Part shown: positions 20,349 to 31,808 of the stretch, one piece after another
Position numbering within the stretch: position 1 is the first letter of the stretch
Layout of the letters: every line of letters begins with the position of its first letter
From: Phytopythium helicoides
Lineage: Eukaryota; Oomycota; Peronosporomycetes; Pythiales; Pythiaceae
Length of the DNA: 64,000 nt
NCBI GenBank assembly: GCA_024867545.1
Contig: JANFNE010000010.1
Coordinates: 930,001 to 994,000 of the forward strand
Direction of reading: 5' to 3'
Program-made: the position numbers and the translations under genes
The notes under the pieces: model-generated
Database searches by the model: none
Told to the model about the DNA's origin: nothing
What the model saw: only the letters and a program-made list of their open reading frames with translations

Positions 20349-21872
20349 CTAGTTTATCTCATCCTGAATGCCCTGCTCCGTGATCGAGTACATGGCCTCA
20401 GCTTCAGGAAGAATCGGCGAGTCAACCACTTTCATCACACGGTTCTCACCCCGTGCCTTCTTTAGGCGTAGTCTGTGGTGCGTCGCACGCAAGACGAGTT
20501 AGATAAAGACAGGTCTAGCTGGTGCATTTGCACTACAACGGCTCATACCTGGTGCAGGACGCATGAGCCATAATGTTGCCGCCAATTGGCTGGAGCGGAT
20601 CCTTTGCAAACATGCCAGAGTCCGGATTTGCAGTCATCTACAAAAGAAGGAAGGTTAATGACTGCTAAACCGAACATGAATGAGCCAAATGACAGCATGC
20701 TGACCTGGTTGGTAATAACAACCGCAACACCAAACTCATCTGCCATTCGTGTGAGGGCTCGTAGGAACCTGGGCGACAACAGAAGTAGTGTGGCCGTCAG
20801 CAGACGACTCTCACAAGTGAACGCAAATAGCATCGTACTTGGCAAGCTCTTGCTGTCGTGCAGCGAGCTCCCCACGACCGGAGTAGTCTGTGCGGAAGAG
20901 TGCCGTCGCGCTATCAACAATTACAAGCGCATAGCGCGACTCGGCCATCATTGCAGACGCCTGAATGAGCAGCTGCATCTGGTGTTCCGAGTTGTACGCG
21001 CGCGCAAATGCCACATTATCCAGAACGCTGTCACCTAAGGTTGAAGCACATGGAATTAAAAATCACGCGGGTGCGATGCTCAGGTTATCCACGACAAGAC
21101 ATACCATCAAGGCCATAGCGCTCCGCAATTGCCACTAATCGCTGCGGACGGAACGTTCCCTCCGTATCAATGTATAGTGCCTTGCCCTCGCCTCCACCGC
21201 GGTCCACGGGCAGCTGGCACGTGACGCAAAGCTGGTGGCACAGCTGCGTCTTTCCTGTGCGGAACTCGCCAAACAGCTCCGTGATGGATCCAGTCTCAAA
21301 GCCACCTAAACTCGCACCAACCTGCAATTAGAAAGAGTATAGAATTGCGGCTCTGCAAGATCGACGCACCTTTGAGCAGCTCGTCAAGCGCGTTCGAGCC
21401 CGTGGTGAGCGTGATGAGGTCTTTGCGGCTCTGCAGCACATCTGCCGCCTGCACCCAAGCAGCACAGCAATAGCACAACACGTCAACAATTCACACGAGG
21501 TCAATTCCACACGGAGCGAACGCACCGTGGTGAAGCCCACGTTGACCATCTCGCGCGCAGCCTTGAGCATCTTCTCGGCCTTGACCTCGCTGATGCCCTT
21601 GATGCTCACGAGCTGCTTCTTGGTGGCCATGGCCACGGCGTCCACCGTGTGCATGCCGGCCTCCTTGAGCTTGTTGACGTCCGTGGCGTTGATGCCTGCC
21701 TGCTCCAGGCAGTTGATGAGCCGAGGCCCCGCCTGTTTTTCCGTCATAACTCGGTCAATTCTGCTCGGATTCGCCTCAAACTTGGACGCAGCCGCCGCCT
21801 CACGATCTCGTGCGCCTCGCCCTGCCCCGCGTCCTGCTCCTCGTACTGCTCTTCGTACTGGTGGCTCATCAT
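20349..21872 (-). CDS. RAD51: RAD51 recombinase
   Basis: Strand-exchange protein for homologous recombination. Start at 21872 ([16 protein letters not shown]). Introns with matching phase join the exons: [82 protein letters not shown], the [10 protein letters not shown] block to [14 protein letters not shown], and [16 protein letters not shown]. The N-terminal HhH region ([15 protein letters not shown]), Walker [10 protein letters not shown], Walker B LVIVDSA and L2-side [11 protein letters not shown] are all present. [14 protein letters not shown] marks it as RAD51 rather than DMC1. Stop TAG at 20349-20351. No frame break was found, unlike several neighbours. A 329-bp gap separates it from a divergent gene. 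Confidence 0.96.
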
Positions 21873-22200
21873 GGTCGTCGCTGGCGGCTCGCGCGCGGCG
21901 CACTTTCTCGACGGTCGGCAAGTGGCGGAATGGATGACCTGCTGCAGGAACGCCGGCGTCGCCCTTTCCCGCCGTCAAAATCGCGATTTGGGGGCTCCAA
22001 ATAGCGATTTGAAAGGGTAAATTACTTGGCATTTGTATGAGATGCAAAAACTCAGTATTTTGGATTGGTGAGGGCTTGCACGTCGCCATACAATTCGCGA
22101 GAGCGGCTTCAAACGCGTACTTTGAGTGACGCATTACAGTACATGTTCGCGAAACGACGCACAAGGTGCTGCATACTCAAAAAGAGACCATTGCTCCGCC

Positions 22201-24046
22201 ATGGAAAGCTGGAGTCGGGTGCTCAAGTTGCTGCTGGTGAGTGGGCTACTTGCTCTTGCGGCAAGTGACGTGGAGCAAGTGGAAGTCGAGCTCGGCGTGG
22301 ACGGCCAAGTGCTTCAAGATGGCTACACTTTTGCAGAGTATCCTGACCATTTACCAGTCACGGAAGCCGTAGAAGATCCTGCGCCAAATGAAGGTGCAAC
22401 TGTTCGTGTCGACCTGGGCGAGAGTGGACAAGTCGATTTTCAAGCTCAGCTTGACGCCCTCGAAGAGATGATTCGGCTCCAAGAGCACAAACTGCGGATC
22501 CTCGCGGAGATGAGGAAAGCAACTGGGATCCAGCACGTGGATGACGCCGGAGAGGAGAGTTATCGTGAGCTTCTAGAGCGCCGGCTGGATGCTGCAGTCT
22601 CGGAGGTGGCGAAATCTTCGATCGAGAAGCGATTTGACACGTACTTTGTGGAGAGAGACGCACGCGACGTAATCGAACCAGTTGCAGATCTGAAAATGCT
22701 TCGCCTCCCTGGGGGATCTGGTATTGATCTAACTGCACTCGCATATACCAACGGCAAAATTGAGTTCTTTGTAACCCCGTTGGCTCAATTTCCCAAGTAG
22801 AAAATGTCGGTGGCCTGCAATCTATCAAATCCATATTTCCTCGGCTGCAACAACCAGCACCAGATCCGTCTCATTGTGAATCACGACGGGTTACAACTTT
22901 CTGTGTTTAGCCTAGAATTATCAAGTGCTCCAAATCCGATCGATAGCACTCAAGGTTCGTTTCCGATAAAGTTGGAGATTCGCCAGCTCGCCGAAATGCA
23001 ACGAGATTCACATGTCACGACTCTCACTTACATGGACACCTTCGACCGCATTTTGCTCGGGTTTGAAGATGGCTCATTGGAGGCAGTTTCGACAAATGGG
23101 ACGCAGCTTGATAAACTTTAGTGGGTTCAGCAGCCATTCAGGGATAGCTTCTCATCAGCGCCGCGTAGCATTCTCTCAGGGGTCGGACCTCGTGACAACT
23201 CACTTTCTTGGCAGCGGATTTGCGCGAAATACGATCAGATGCCACGGCTCCAATGCCCTTGTAACATCGATGGCCTATGACGCTCAAAGTGACGATATTA
23301 TCTATGCTGGTACAGAGAGAGGGCATGTCCTAGCATTTCGAGTGGAGTGGAATGCAGATCAACAGCGCGAAACATGCCAACTCCTGTTACAATCGTCCCC
23401 GCATCAATTCAAACAGGGGGGTACAACCACATTGAAAGCAATCAAGGGTCATTTATGTTCGGCTGGATCGCGTGAGCTTGTTCTGTTCAATACATCGAAT
23501 GTAAACAGCATGTCACCAGGATCGCTAGCTACCCTAACAACACTAAAGCTATCACAAAAACACGGAGCGGCATCAATTCTATTCGATATCACGCAAGGCG
23601 CGTCGTCATCAAGCTTTGCGTATCTGTCACCTCAAGTTTCAAGTCAACAGCTAAGATTATTTCATAGTTTACTCACCGCTCCTACTGAGCAACGTGAAAT
23701 TCCGTGGATTATCATTATGTATATTGCTACCGCGATCGCTGTCATGATCGGAATGCAATTCGTTACTCGCCGAAACATTCCTACAGATCAAAGAAGTCCA
23801 TGGGATCCCCCAAATACGTCTTCATTTGCAAGTTATCGCAGCCAGAAGAAGCATCCCACATACGATATTCTGCGCCATCGCTTCAATCGAAAGATGTCAA
23901 ACAGTGACTTTGCTGTTGGAGACGCTTTTGATGAGCCTTATGACTATGTAGATGATCTGCAGTTTGATGAACGCCAACCAGCATATCATTCTCTGAGGGA
24001 TCAACTGCAAGAGCGTCAGCAACGGCGAGCGAGCGAATTTGAGTAA
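22201..24046 (+). CDS. Type I membrane protein with propeller-like lumenal region; frame interrupted twice
   Basis: Start at 22201 with a clear signal peptide (LKLLLVSGLLALAASDV). The lumenal part has beta-propeller-like blades (IDLTALAYTNGKIEFF, RILLGFEDGSLEAVSTNG, IIYAGTERGHVLAFRV), a helical stretch at about residues 80-150, one transmembrane helix (IPWIIIMYIATAIAVMIGMQF) and a cytosolic tail of about 100 residues rich in Asp, Tyr, Gln and Arg. An in-frame TAG lies at 22798-22800, with coding character continuing directly after it in the same frame, and a one-base shift lies near 23119-23122 (CTTT run). No intron resolves either. I do not recognise the family; EMC1-like or other ER propeller proteins are possible relatives. 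Confidence 0.65.
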
Positions 24047-24072
24047 ATCAAGTAATGAAACCACATATCATT

Positions 24073-24646
24073 TCATATCGATAGATTCACCTCTGCTGCC
24101 TCCGCCTTACTCCGATACCGTTCGTTGTTTCGTTTGATCCTCGCAATTAGCTGAGGAACCTGGATTTGCAGGCAGCGCGTTGCCAATGGATTACTCTCCA
24201 GCATTCCCCAGGAAACTCGCAAAGGTAGAGCTCCAATCCGTTGCTTGTCGTATGCAATCATGTGTTTTTTTAGCCACGTATAAACTCGTTCAAAGTGTCG
24301 CTCTTTGACTAATCCAGCGCCAGCGAGTTGGTCAGTGCTAGGCTGCAAAGATGGAACGAAGTGATCTTGTAGCATTTCAAACAACTCGGCACGAGAAATC
24401 CCTTGCTCGCTATCGGTGGCGTACGCGTGGAATAGGTCTAACAGTTTAGGTAGATTTAGAGCCGAGTTGATCAAGTTCCTGGGAGGTTGAAAAAGACTTA
24501 CATTCATACTGTTCAGCCGGTCCTCCGTATTCGATAAGAGTTGCGAGGGACAAGCAATATTGGTCAAAGGGGATACTGAGCGGCATGCTTTGCTGGTTCG
24601 GAGATTTGCGAAGCCTAGTAGCATTGCAAAACCTTAGCTTTGCCAT
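24073..24646 (-). CDS. Small EF-hand-like protein
   Basis: Start at 24646 (MAKLRFCNATRLRKSPN). A 64-nt intron (GTAAGT...TTAG, about 24436-24499) in correct phase joins AEQYE to YLFHAYATDSEQGISRAELFEML, a helix-loop-helix with EF-hand spacing. The loop (ATDSEQGISRAE) keeps acidic/polar positions but is not canonical, so calcium binding is doubtful. The rest is helical and basic. About 163 residues. It lies tail to tail with the membrane-protein gene. No named family recognised. Confidence 0.65.
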
Positions 24647-25044
24647 TTTTTTCTTAGCTCACAAAATAATCGTGACATTTACTCTTCAGTCTCGGAAACT
24701 ACACAAAACTGGTCAAGCATTTGGTGGTGCACCTTCAAGACATCAAGATCTGTCACTGAGACTGCACCATTGCAAAGACGATTAGTTGGATCAAGCGGAC
24801 AATTGCAGACATGATGAGCTTACACAACGTCATCTGAGCCAATTGTGCAAATGGATGCGGCTGTGTGGGTCGTGTTTTTCCTCCGCGAGCCTTCTTCATG
24901 TCAGCAACACTCACTATTTAGATTTGAACGTGATGTGTGCCTCTTGAGGGCGGTTTCCTTGTGTTGAAAATAGACAATCTTGGATAGACTAAAACAACAT
25001 CTATTGCTCACAGCTTTGATCAAAGGCAATCCTTCGGAGCAACC
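24647..25044. other. Intergenic region between divergent genes
   Basis: About 400 bp of AT-rich non-coding sequence between the EF-hand-like and DENN gene starts. No repeat or RNA seen. Confidence 0.4.
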
Positions 25045-28000
25045 ATGAGTAAGGTGGCTGTCATCAATTCGATAGAGAGGAGAAAAGCGGACTCATCCTG
25101 TTCAGGACCTGTGCGGCCCTGTACGAGTCATGGATACCAGAGGACTACACAGCTGACGATCTCAAGCGTGACGCCGCAAAATATTGGCACCTTCAAGTCT
25201 CTACTGTAGAGATACGCAATGAAGATGGCGTTTTTGTGCCGGGCTTTGAACGTGTGTCTTCATCATCGTCGTTGAAGCAACTGACATACCTTCTCGACGA
25301 AGCGAGCTATAGAGATGACCGTATGAATTTGGATGTTTTGGCGAGCAAATCAATAAGCTCGCGCTCAGATTTGTCGACTGTTCGAGATCAAATGTTTGGT
25401 CTCTTTGCAATCAGCGCGCTACTCAATCCAATACGAAATAATCAACTTTTTGTCTCAAAAAAGCAGTTCAAAAGTATATTGCACCGCGCTGGCGTGTTTC
25501 CGAACAATTGCAAATTCAAATTCGACACAAGCGTTGACCTGGCACTTAGGCGAGGACCATTCACTGGTCATTGCAACACAGCAGCAGTCACGTTCGACCG
25601 ATTTCTTGATGCAATTATGGATATTGCAACAATTCGGTTTCCAAAGCTAGAACCTGTTGAAAAAGCCCTAGAGAAGCTACTGACTCAATTTCTTGTCCCG
25701 CTTTACGAATCTGAACTTGAATTTGGAAAAGACTACATGACTTGGCGACAACTAAATCTAATGCTTTCAGGTACAATCGTCCAAAGTGTTGTTCGTCGTT
25801 TCTCGAAACTGCTCAGTGGCCTTGCAGAGGTACATTCCACGTCTTTATCGCACATATCTATTACCAAGAGGCTTAGCTTCCACGAGTTCCGTTGCTTTTT
25901 GCATGAAATCAAGCCGAAGTCGCTTCAAATTCCGTCTGCTGGGCTTGCCAAAGTGTTTTTCTATTTCTTGCGGCAAGATCTATCCCTATCACATGAAACT
26001 ATGGCGAACCCAGCACCTAATGTTGTTGACATGTTTGGCGAGACTGACGGATGCAATCTGTCTCTGAAATGTAGCGATACTATTCGTGTTCTTAGCGTGC
26101 TGTCATGGCATATCATGGTAGCCAAAACGAAGAAGGTAAAGCCTGTTGACTTTGATGAAACGATTCGAAATATACCAGATAAGATGCGCGCTCGGGTCCT
26201 CAAAGCACTACTGTATTATTTTGCGATTCAACTACGGGAACAAACCGGTCGTGGTACAGCAAAATCTGCCCAATATAATATCGCAAGATCGCGATTCTTA
26301 GATGAATTTGGCCGAATGCACCGCGAAGACAGCATGGAAGACTACCATCAGGTGTTTCTGCTATATTTTACAAAGCAGCCGATCAAGCAGAAACAAAGTG
26401 GTGACGTTAATGGAACGTTGATAATTGCTGAAGAAACGCTTGACGCCAATACTGGCGACAAAGACCATAATTCTGAGGACTTGTCATTTTTAGATGAGCC
26501 ATCCAACATCACGTATGAAGTTGAATTGGATAGGGCAACAACCGCTCAATCAACTTGCGTCCAGGAAACGCTTTCGGAAGAAAATGCTAAACTTGAAAAT
26601 GAGACTAATACCAGACCACGTAGACAGCAGTCCGATTTTGCAGTCATCTGCAACCAAGCGGATGAAATGTACGCGTTTCTAACGAATGAGCTTCTGCGTA
26701 TTACAAGCGAAAAACGTGAAGCCATTGATAACGTTCTGGTAGAGCCAATGTTGGACATATGGGTAGCGGCTGGTGAGAAGTATTCACGAGCAATAGAGAG
26801 CCTTGATCACTTCGAGGGACGAAAGTGTGTGATCAAGAGAGCTGAAGCGTTTGCGAGGTGGGGTATGTCTCTTGAGGTGTTTGCTATGCAGGTTCTCAAG
26901 GGTACAACAATAATGGGTGAATATGAGGCACACTTTGGTTTAACCAATCCCCGCATCTTTAGTGTGCAATCCAGTCTTTGGGGTGACATAGCATCGTTAT
27001 TTTCTGTCGATTTAGCGGTCGAATCGCTTTCATTGGCTTCTGCAAAACTCTCGGAGGCTGCCGAAGAGCTAGCAACGCTACTTTGTAGTGACGACAGTTT
27101 TATGGACCTTGCGCCTTCTCCAGATCTTGACGAAGACAGTGACGACAGTGACAGTGAGGAGAGCAAGCTAATTCAGAAGTGCAGACTACGAAAAGTACCT
27201 TGTGCTATGTATTCCACCGCGCAAACTGTCTAGTTTTGTATGGAGATACAATCTCACACGGAAAACAAGTCACACCAGATTACCAACTTGGCTGTGCGCT
27301 TGAAGAAGAATTAGGAAACGATACCAACGTGAGAGTCGAAAGCACTATTCCATCGGCATTTCTCACCAGTGATACAGTCTTGACAAAGTCATCCAGTGCC
27401 GGTGCATTTTACGATGAAGCGAGAAAGATGTACACATTTCTGCTCAGACACACCCACCATAGAGGAGCTGCCAGTGGAGGCGGTACAGGGGCCACTTACT
27501 CGGTTGCTCTTTTATTGCGCAATTTGGGCATGGTTCAGTTCAAGCTAGCAGCATTGTTACCACGAGGCTGTGTAGCAGAAACATCCCTTCTTAATGCAGC
27601 TTTACAGAATCTATCTACGATTGATAAGGCAAGATACGAATGCCACAAGTACCAATCAGGGCGTACTATAAACTATGTTCGTGACATAATTGCTGTGCGA
27701 CAGTCATTCTTCCAGGCAGAGGTGGAAGTGACAAATGTTGCCCCTCATAATGCAAGCCCGATAAGAAAGCCAATCGAACCCCGAAACGACGGACCAGATC
27801 GAATCGTCCCGTTGTATCGGTTTATCTTGGCTGCAGCTTTTCGAGAGTTGGACGACGCAAACACTGGTGGTCTAAGCAGAGCACATATTTTCAAATTCAA
27901 CGCACTGGTGAAATGCGAGGATGAGCCTTCGAATGATACTATCGATTGGTTGATGACGAGTTTTGAGGCTTCGGAGCACGGAATCACTGAACGCGGATTT

Positions 28001-30487
28001 TTCTCCTACTTCTGCTGGTTAGCTGAAACGGGTAAGGCTATTATTCGTAATTGTACATGCCAGTGCGATCGGTTGATACTTATGAGGAAGGATGAAATCA
28101 TTCAGATCCAGGTACTTTCCGTAAAATTATGGACGATCTGTCGTTCCGATACACGCAAACACAGTCTCCAGGGCCGTCTCCAAATGCAAATCACCCAAAA
28201 CATCTTCAACGAGCTGCAAGCCTCCGTCCAAAGGTAAGCTAGAAATTCTTTTATGCTGATCGATGATAGTGTTATTGAGCGTGGTACTGGTTGTGCAGGC
28301 GTTCGCAGAGAGTTTGCCACGATCTTCTAGTGAAAGAAGTGCTTCAGCACTCCAAAAAGATTTGCTTAGAATTGCGGATAGCATCATAGTCCTTCGAGGA
28401 ACACTCCATTCTGAAGCTATTGCAAACATTAGTCACACAAATGCACCATCAGAAGTTCGACTCGAACCTGAAATCGTCGATCTTCTCCCCGCAAGTGCTA
28501 ATGTACCTAAGGAGGTATCCACCTTCTGCTTCCCTGACGCAATATTCTTGTCGACTGAGGGTACAACCCCACATGTTTTGGACGTTGTCCTCACCGGTTA
28601 GTTTAATAGCTGCTTGCTGGCAAAGGAAATGGGATAATTGACAATGGTTGTGTATATGCCAGATGACAAGGGCTCGAAGCTATTTGCATCATGCTTGCAC
28701 TTTGTTGAAGAACAAGATCCAATGGACATTCTGGCACTAATATCTCTGCAGACAGATCTGGAAGCAAGACAACTGATTTGCCGTCGTGGATCAGCCTTCG
28801 GACATCCAACACGATTCGGCCAAACTACGGTGTTTCGTACCAATGTGCATCTGCGTGATTTCGGCCGTCCCGATGTTCAAGACGTTTCAAAGATTTCTTG
28901 TTCATTTATACCGTGTGATGCACACTTCCAACAGCTTGATGTGCGAAACTCCTGAAGCATTAGCGTACACATTTCTGCAGCAGATCTGTCTGCCACCAGA
29001 CGCAGCTTCTCAAACAGCTTTCAAATTAGGCGACCAAGCCTGCCTGATTTCGGGTCGCAATGCCAACTCTGCAATTTTCTACCCAGCAGAAGTAGAGTTT
29101 CAACTCGTTTTTCAGTTGCTTAGCGCTGAGAATATTGTCAAGGTACAGCAACATACCCGGCGCGTGCTTAATCGTGTACCGCTCATTTCTGGACTTGGAT
29201 TTGCAGGTGTACAGTTTCTTGTTAACAGAAAAGAAGGTGGTGCTGTGCTCAAAGAATAAAGCTGTTCTAACACACGTAGCGGAGACCTTTCGAGCTTTGC
29301 TACACCCGTTCGAATTCCAACAAGTCTACATACCGTTGCTGCCGCTGGTAAGTCCAATTGTTTGTTCGGAGTCCGCTTATTGAGTTTTCTAACTTTTGGG
29401 AACTTGAGAAGGCACTGCTAGATTTTGTAACAGCTCCTGTCCCATTCTTTATGGGGATCGGATCAGGAATTGGAGTCGCTGAGCTTGAAGCAGAGGGCAT
29501 TGTAGTCGTGGATCTTGACAAAAATGAAGTCACCACACCAACCAGCGAAGTATTACCCAGCCTCCCGGATTCAAAGGTGAAGAAACTCGTTGCTGGTCTG
29601 CGGAAGATGATGCAAAATGGTTTGCAACTGGACCAATTACCGAATCAAAATCGAAGTAGCAATTTTGGAACTCTCCGTGCTAGTTGGTTAGACCCAATGC
29701 CTAGCACTTACAAGCCCACAAAACCAACTGACGAAGAATTGGCGCTCTTGCTGCAATATCATGAAGATATATCAGATAAATGGGCTGACTTCCAAAGTGT
29801 TTTCTTATCGTTTAATACCCGACTTATCCGGAACGTGCGCAAATTCTGTTTCAAGGCAGCAGGAGGTAGTCCAAGGAAGGTGGCAACATCCGAGCAGAGC
29901 CGAAGTGTGGACTTTGATAGCCGAGCATTCCTCAGTAGCAATCAGAGCATGCGCGAGTTTTGTTCACACCTGTTCCAGACACAATTGTTTCAGCGTTTCC
30001 TCGACAATTTCGATTCCATCACGTACGTGACGACGGCTTTAACTTTCCCTTGCTTGTTCGTATATTGACTAATTGTGCTGGATAGTGAGCAGATTGAGCC
30101 GGACCAGACCTGGCGCGGGGTTCGGTCTATTTCCTCGCTACGTAGACACTTGGGGGATTCCTCCTCTGTCGGGGATGATCTACAACTGCAGCGTTCTATG
30201 TTGCTTGTACCCCTACCTCCGCTGCCTCCCCTCAATCAAATCGCATTCGTTTAGTATCAGGGACCAGTCGACAGTTTGACTCTTCTCTTTTCGAGGAGCT
30301 CGTACTAGGAAACGACCAAAAATTATCTCCTCAACTCTCAAAAGGGCCCTCGACAAGAAAAGTATCAGCAAGTGAATCGAGTTCAACGATCGAGCTGACA
30401 GAGTCGTTTCTGGGTGGGGAGGGTAGCCCTTCAAATCTGGTGAGCGAGGCCAAAAAGAGGCTCCAAGAGAAGCGCATGCAACTGTGA
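25045..30487 (+). CDS. Large DENN-domain protein with long EF-hand-like N-terminal region
   Basis: DENN modules are exchange factors for Rab GTPases. The gene starts at 25045. The N-terminal ~1,000 residues are helical and include an EF-hand-like stretch (FRELDDANTGGLSRAHIFKF). An intron at about 28034-28108 joins AETD to PGTFRKIMDDLSFRYTQT, linking this part to the DENN region. uDENN: FCFPDAIFLSTEG to LFASCLHF. cDENN: FVPMCICVISAVPMFKTFQRFL, LLSAENIVK|VYSFLLTEKKVVLCS (intron about 29143-29208), LLHPFEFQQVYIPLLP. dDENN: VTAPVPFFMGI ... GIVVVDLDKNEV. The stop is at 30485-30487 after a basic coiled tail. One-base breaks occur at homopolymers 25083-25086, 27262-27265 and 30228-30231, and less clearly near 27186 and 28640. 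Two adjacent genes fused by this model remains possible. Confidence 0.75.
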
Positions 30488-30576
30488 ACTATTCGGACGA
30501 CCTCAATGCAAAACCAATAAACTGAAGTCGATTGGTTGATGCATTAGTCGCTCGAAATGAACGGAAAAGAACAAGC

Positions 30577-31626
30577 TCACTGCTTCTTGCTCTTGTCGAA
30601 CTTTTGCTGCTCGTACTGCTCGATCTTGCCCTTAAATAGAGTAGGCAGCAGCGCAACGAACTGGAGTGAAAAGAGGATGCCAAAGTTAACCGCATTGCTG
30701 CCACCCGAGCTGCCATCTGCCGAAGCCGCATTGTTGAGCGTTGCGCCGGTCGAAATGTGCAGGAAGTTGGCAGGGACCAAGCCTGTCATGTCAGAGGAAG
30801 AAGATTGAGAGTGTGTCGCCACTTCCCTCCCCTTCATTGGATTATGCTTACCGATCAGCGTAGCGAGGAAGAAGTATTTGAACTTTACGTCCACGAGCGG
30901 GCACGCGATATTGACGAACCAGTTGGGCAACAGCGGCGTGATGCGGAGGAAAAGCAGGTAGTAGAAGAGGTTCCCCTGGTTCTGTGCGATCTGCAGATTG
31001 AAAAAACACTCAGTTAGCTATCTCATCCCCCTCTACAACGAACATGATCCCGTGCACACACACCTTGTCCTTGAAGCGGCCGATCATGGCGGCGAAGAGT
31101 CTATTGAAGAGTCCGCGGCCGAGGCAGTAGCTCATGAAAAAGCACAGCGAGGCGCCGGTGGTGGCGCAGAATGCCACGAGCAGCTGCGCCTCGAAGAACG
31201 GGTACATGGCCCCCGAGAGAATGCTGAGCACGATGGGGCCGGGGATGGCGAAGGCCTGCAGCGCAATGTAGACGATGCAGAAGCTGGCGAGCACGAAGCC
31301 CGGGTGGTGCTCCTTGTACTTGCCCGCGCACTGCCAGAGCCCCTGCACCGTGCCCATCTTGTCGTTCCTTCCATTCATCCACGTGGGGAGCACGCCGTTG
31401 ATCACATACGTCACCGAGATCTCCTCGCACTCGGCACTACAGCAAGTCCACGAAGAAAAAGAGTCATAACTCGGTCCATAGGAAGCTTCAGAGGCCGAGA
31501 GAGGCCGCAAAAGACGCACAACTGCGCGTCGGGCGCGTGCGTGAAGAAGTAGTAGATGCCGCCGGCCGCCGCGGCCGCCACGAGCAGAAGCAGCGCCGCC
31601 TGGCGCGCCGTCGACGAGCTGCTCAT
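30577..31626 (-). CDS. TMEM41-like VTT-domain scramblase
   Basis: TMEM41B/VMP1-type proteins are ER phospholipid scramblases needed for autophagosome formation and lipid transport. Start at 31626 (MSSSSTARQAALLLLV). Introns: about 31442-31530 (phase fits from AQ to AECEEISVTYV), about 30993-31067 and about 30791-30852. Family blocks: AIPGPIVLSILSGAMYPFFEA, LVAFCATTGASLCFFMSYCLGR, FYYLLFLRITPLLPNWFVNI (matching the FLRITPxLPNWFIN signature), PLVDVKFKYFFLATLIG, LVPANFLHISTGATL and FSLQFVALLPTLF. The lysine-rich C-terminus (FDKSKKQ) resembles an ER-retrieval dilysine signal. Intact, unlike the two other VTT genes in this window. Confidence 0.93.
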
Positions 31627-31808
31627 CACGAATGAGGTGGTGATTTCCCAAGATGTCGCCACGTTTTTCGGGTTTACTGCGCAATCGTTCATACTTTCAT
31701 CCAATCAAAAGCGCTCATTAACCCTTTTTCCACCAATCAAAGAGCGATGTGAAGATCGCTGCTAAGAAATGCGAAGAGCTACGCTCCATTGAGTCGATTT
31801 GGCACCCC
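31627..31808. promoter_or_regulatory. Bidirectional promoter with two CCAAT boxes
   Basis: Only 182 bp separate the TMEM41-like and MFSD12-like starts. Two CCAATCA elements lie at about 31702-31708 and 31733-31739, around a GCTCATTAACCCTTTTT stretch similar to the oomycete initiator consensus (TCATTYYNCAWTTT-like). The arrangement fits one short shared promoter. Confidence 0.6.

Noticed and set aside
22798..22800. TAG reassigned as a sense codon
   Set aside because: RAD51 and the protease both end with TAG at the expected place, and other stops are used normally.
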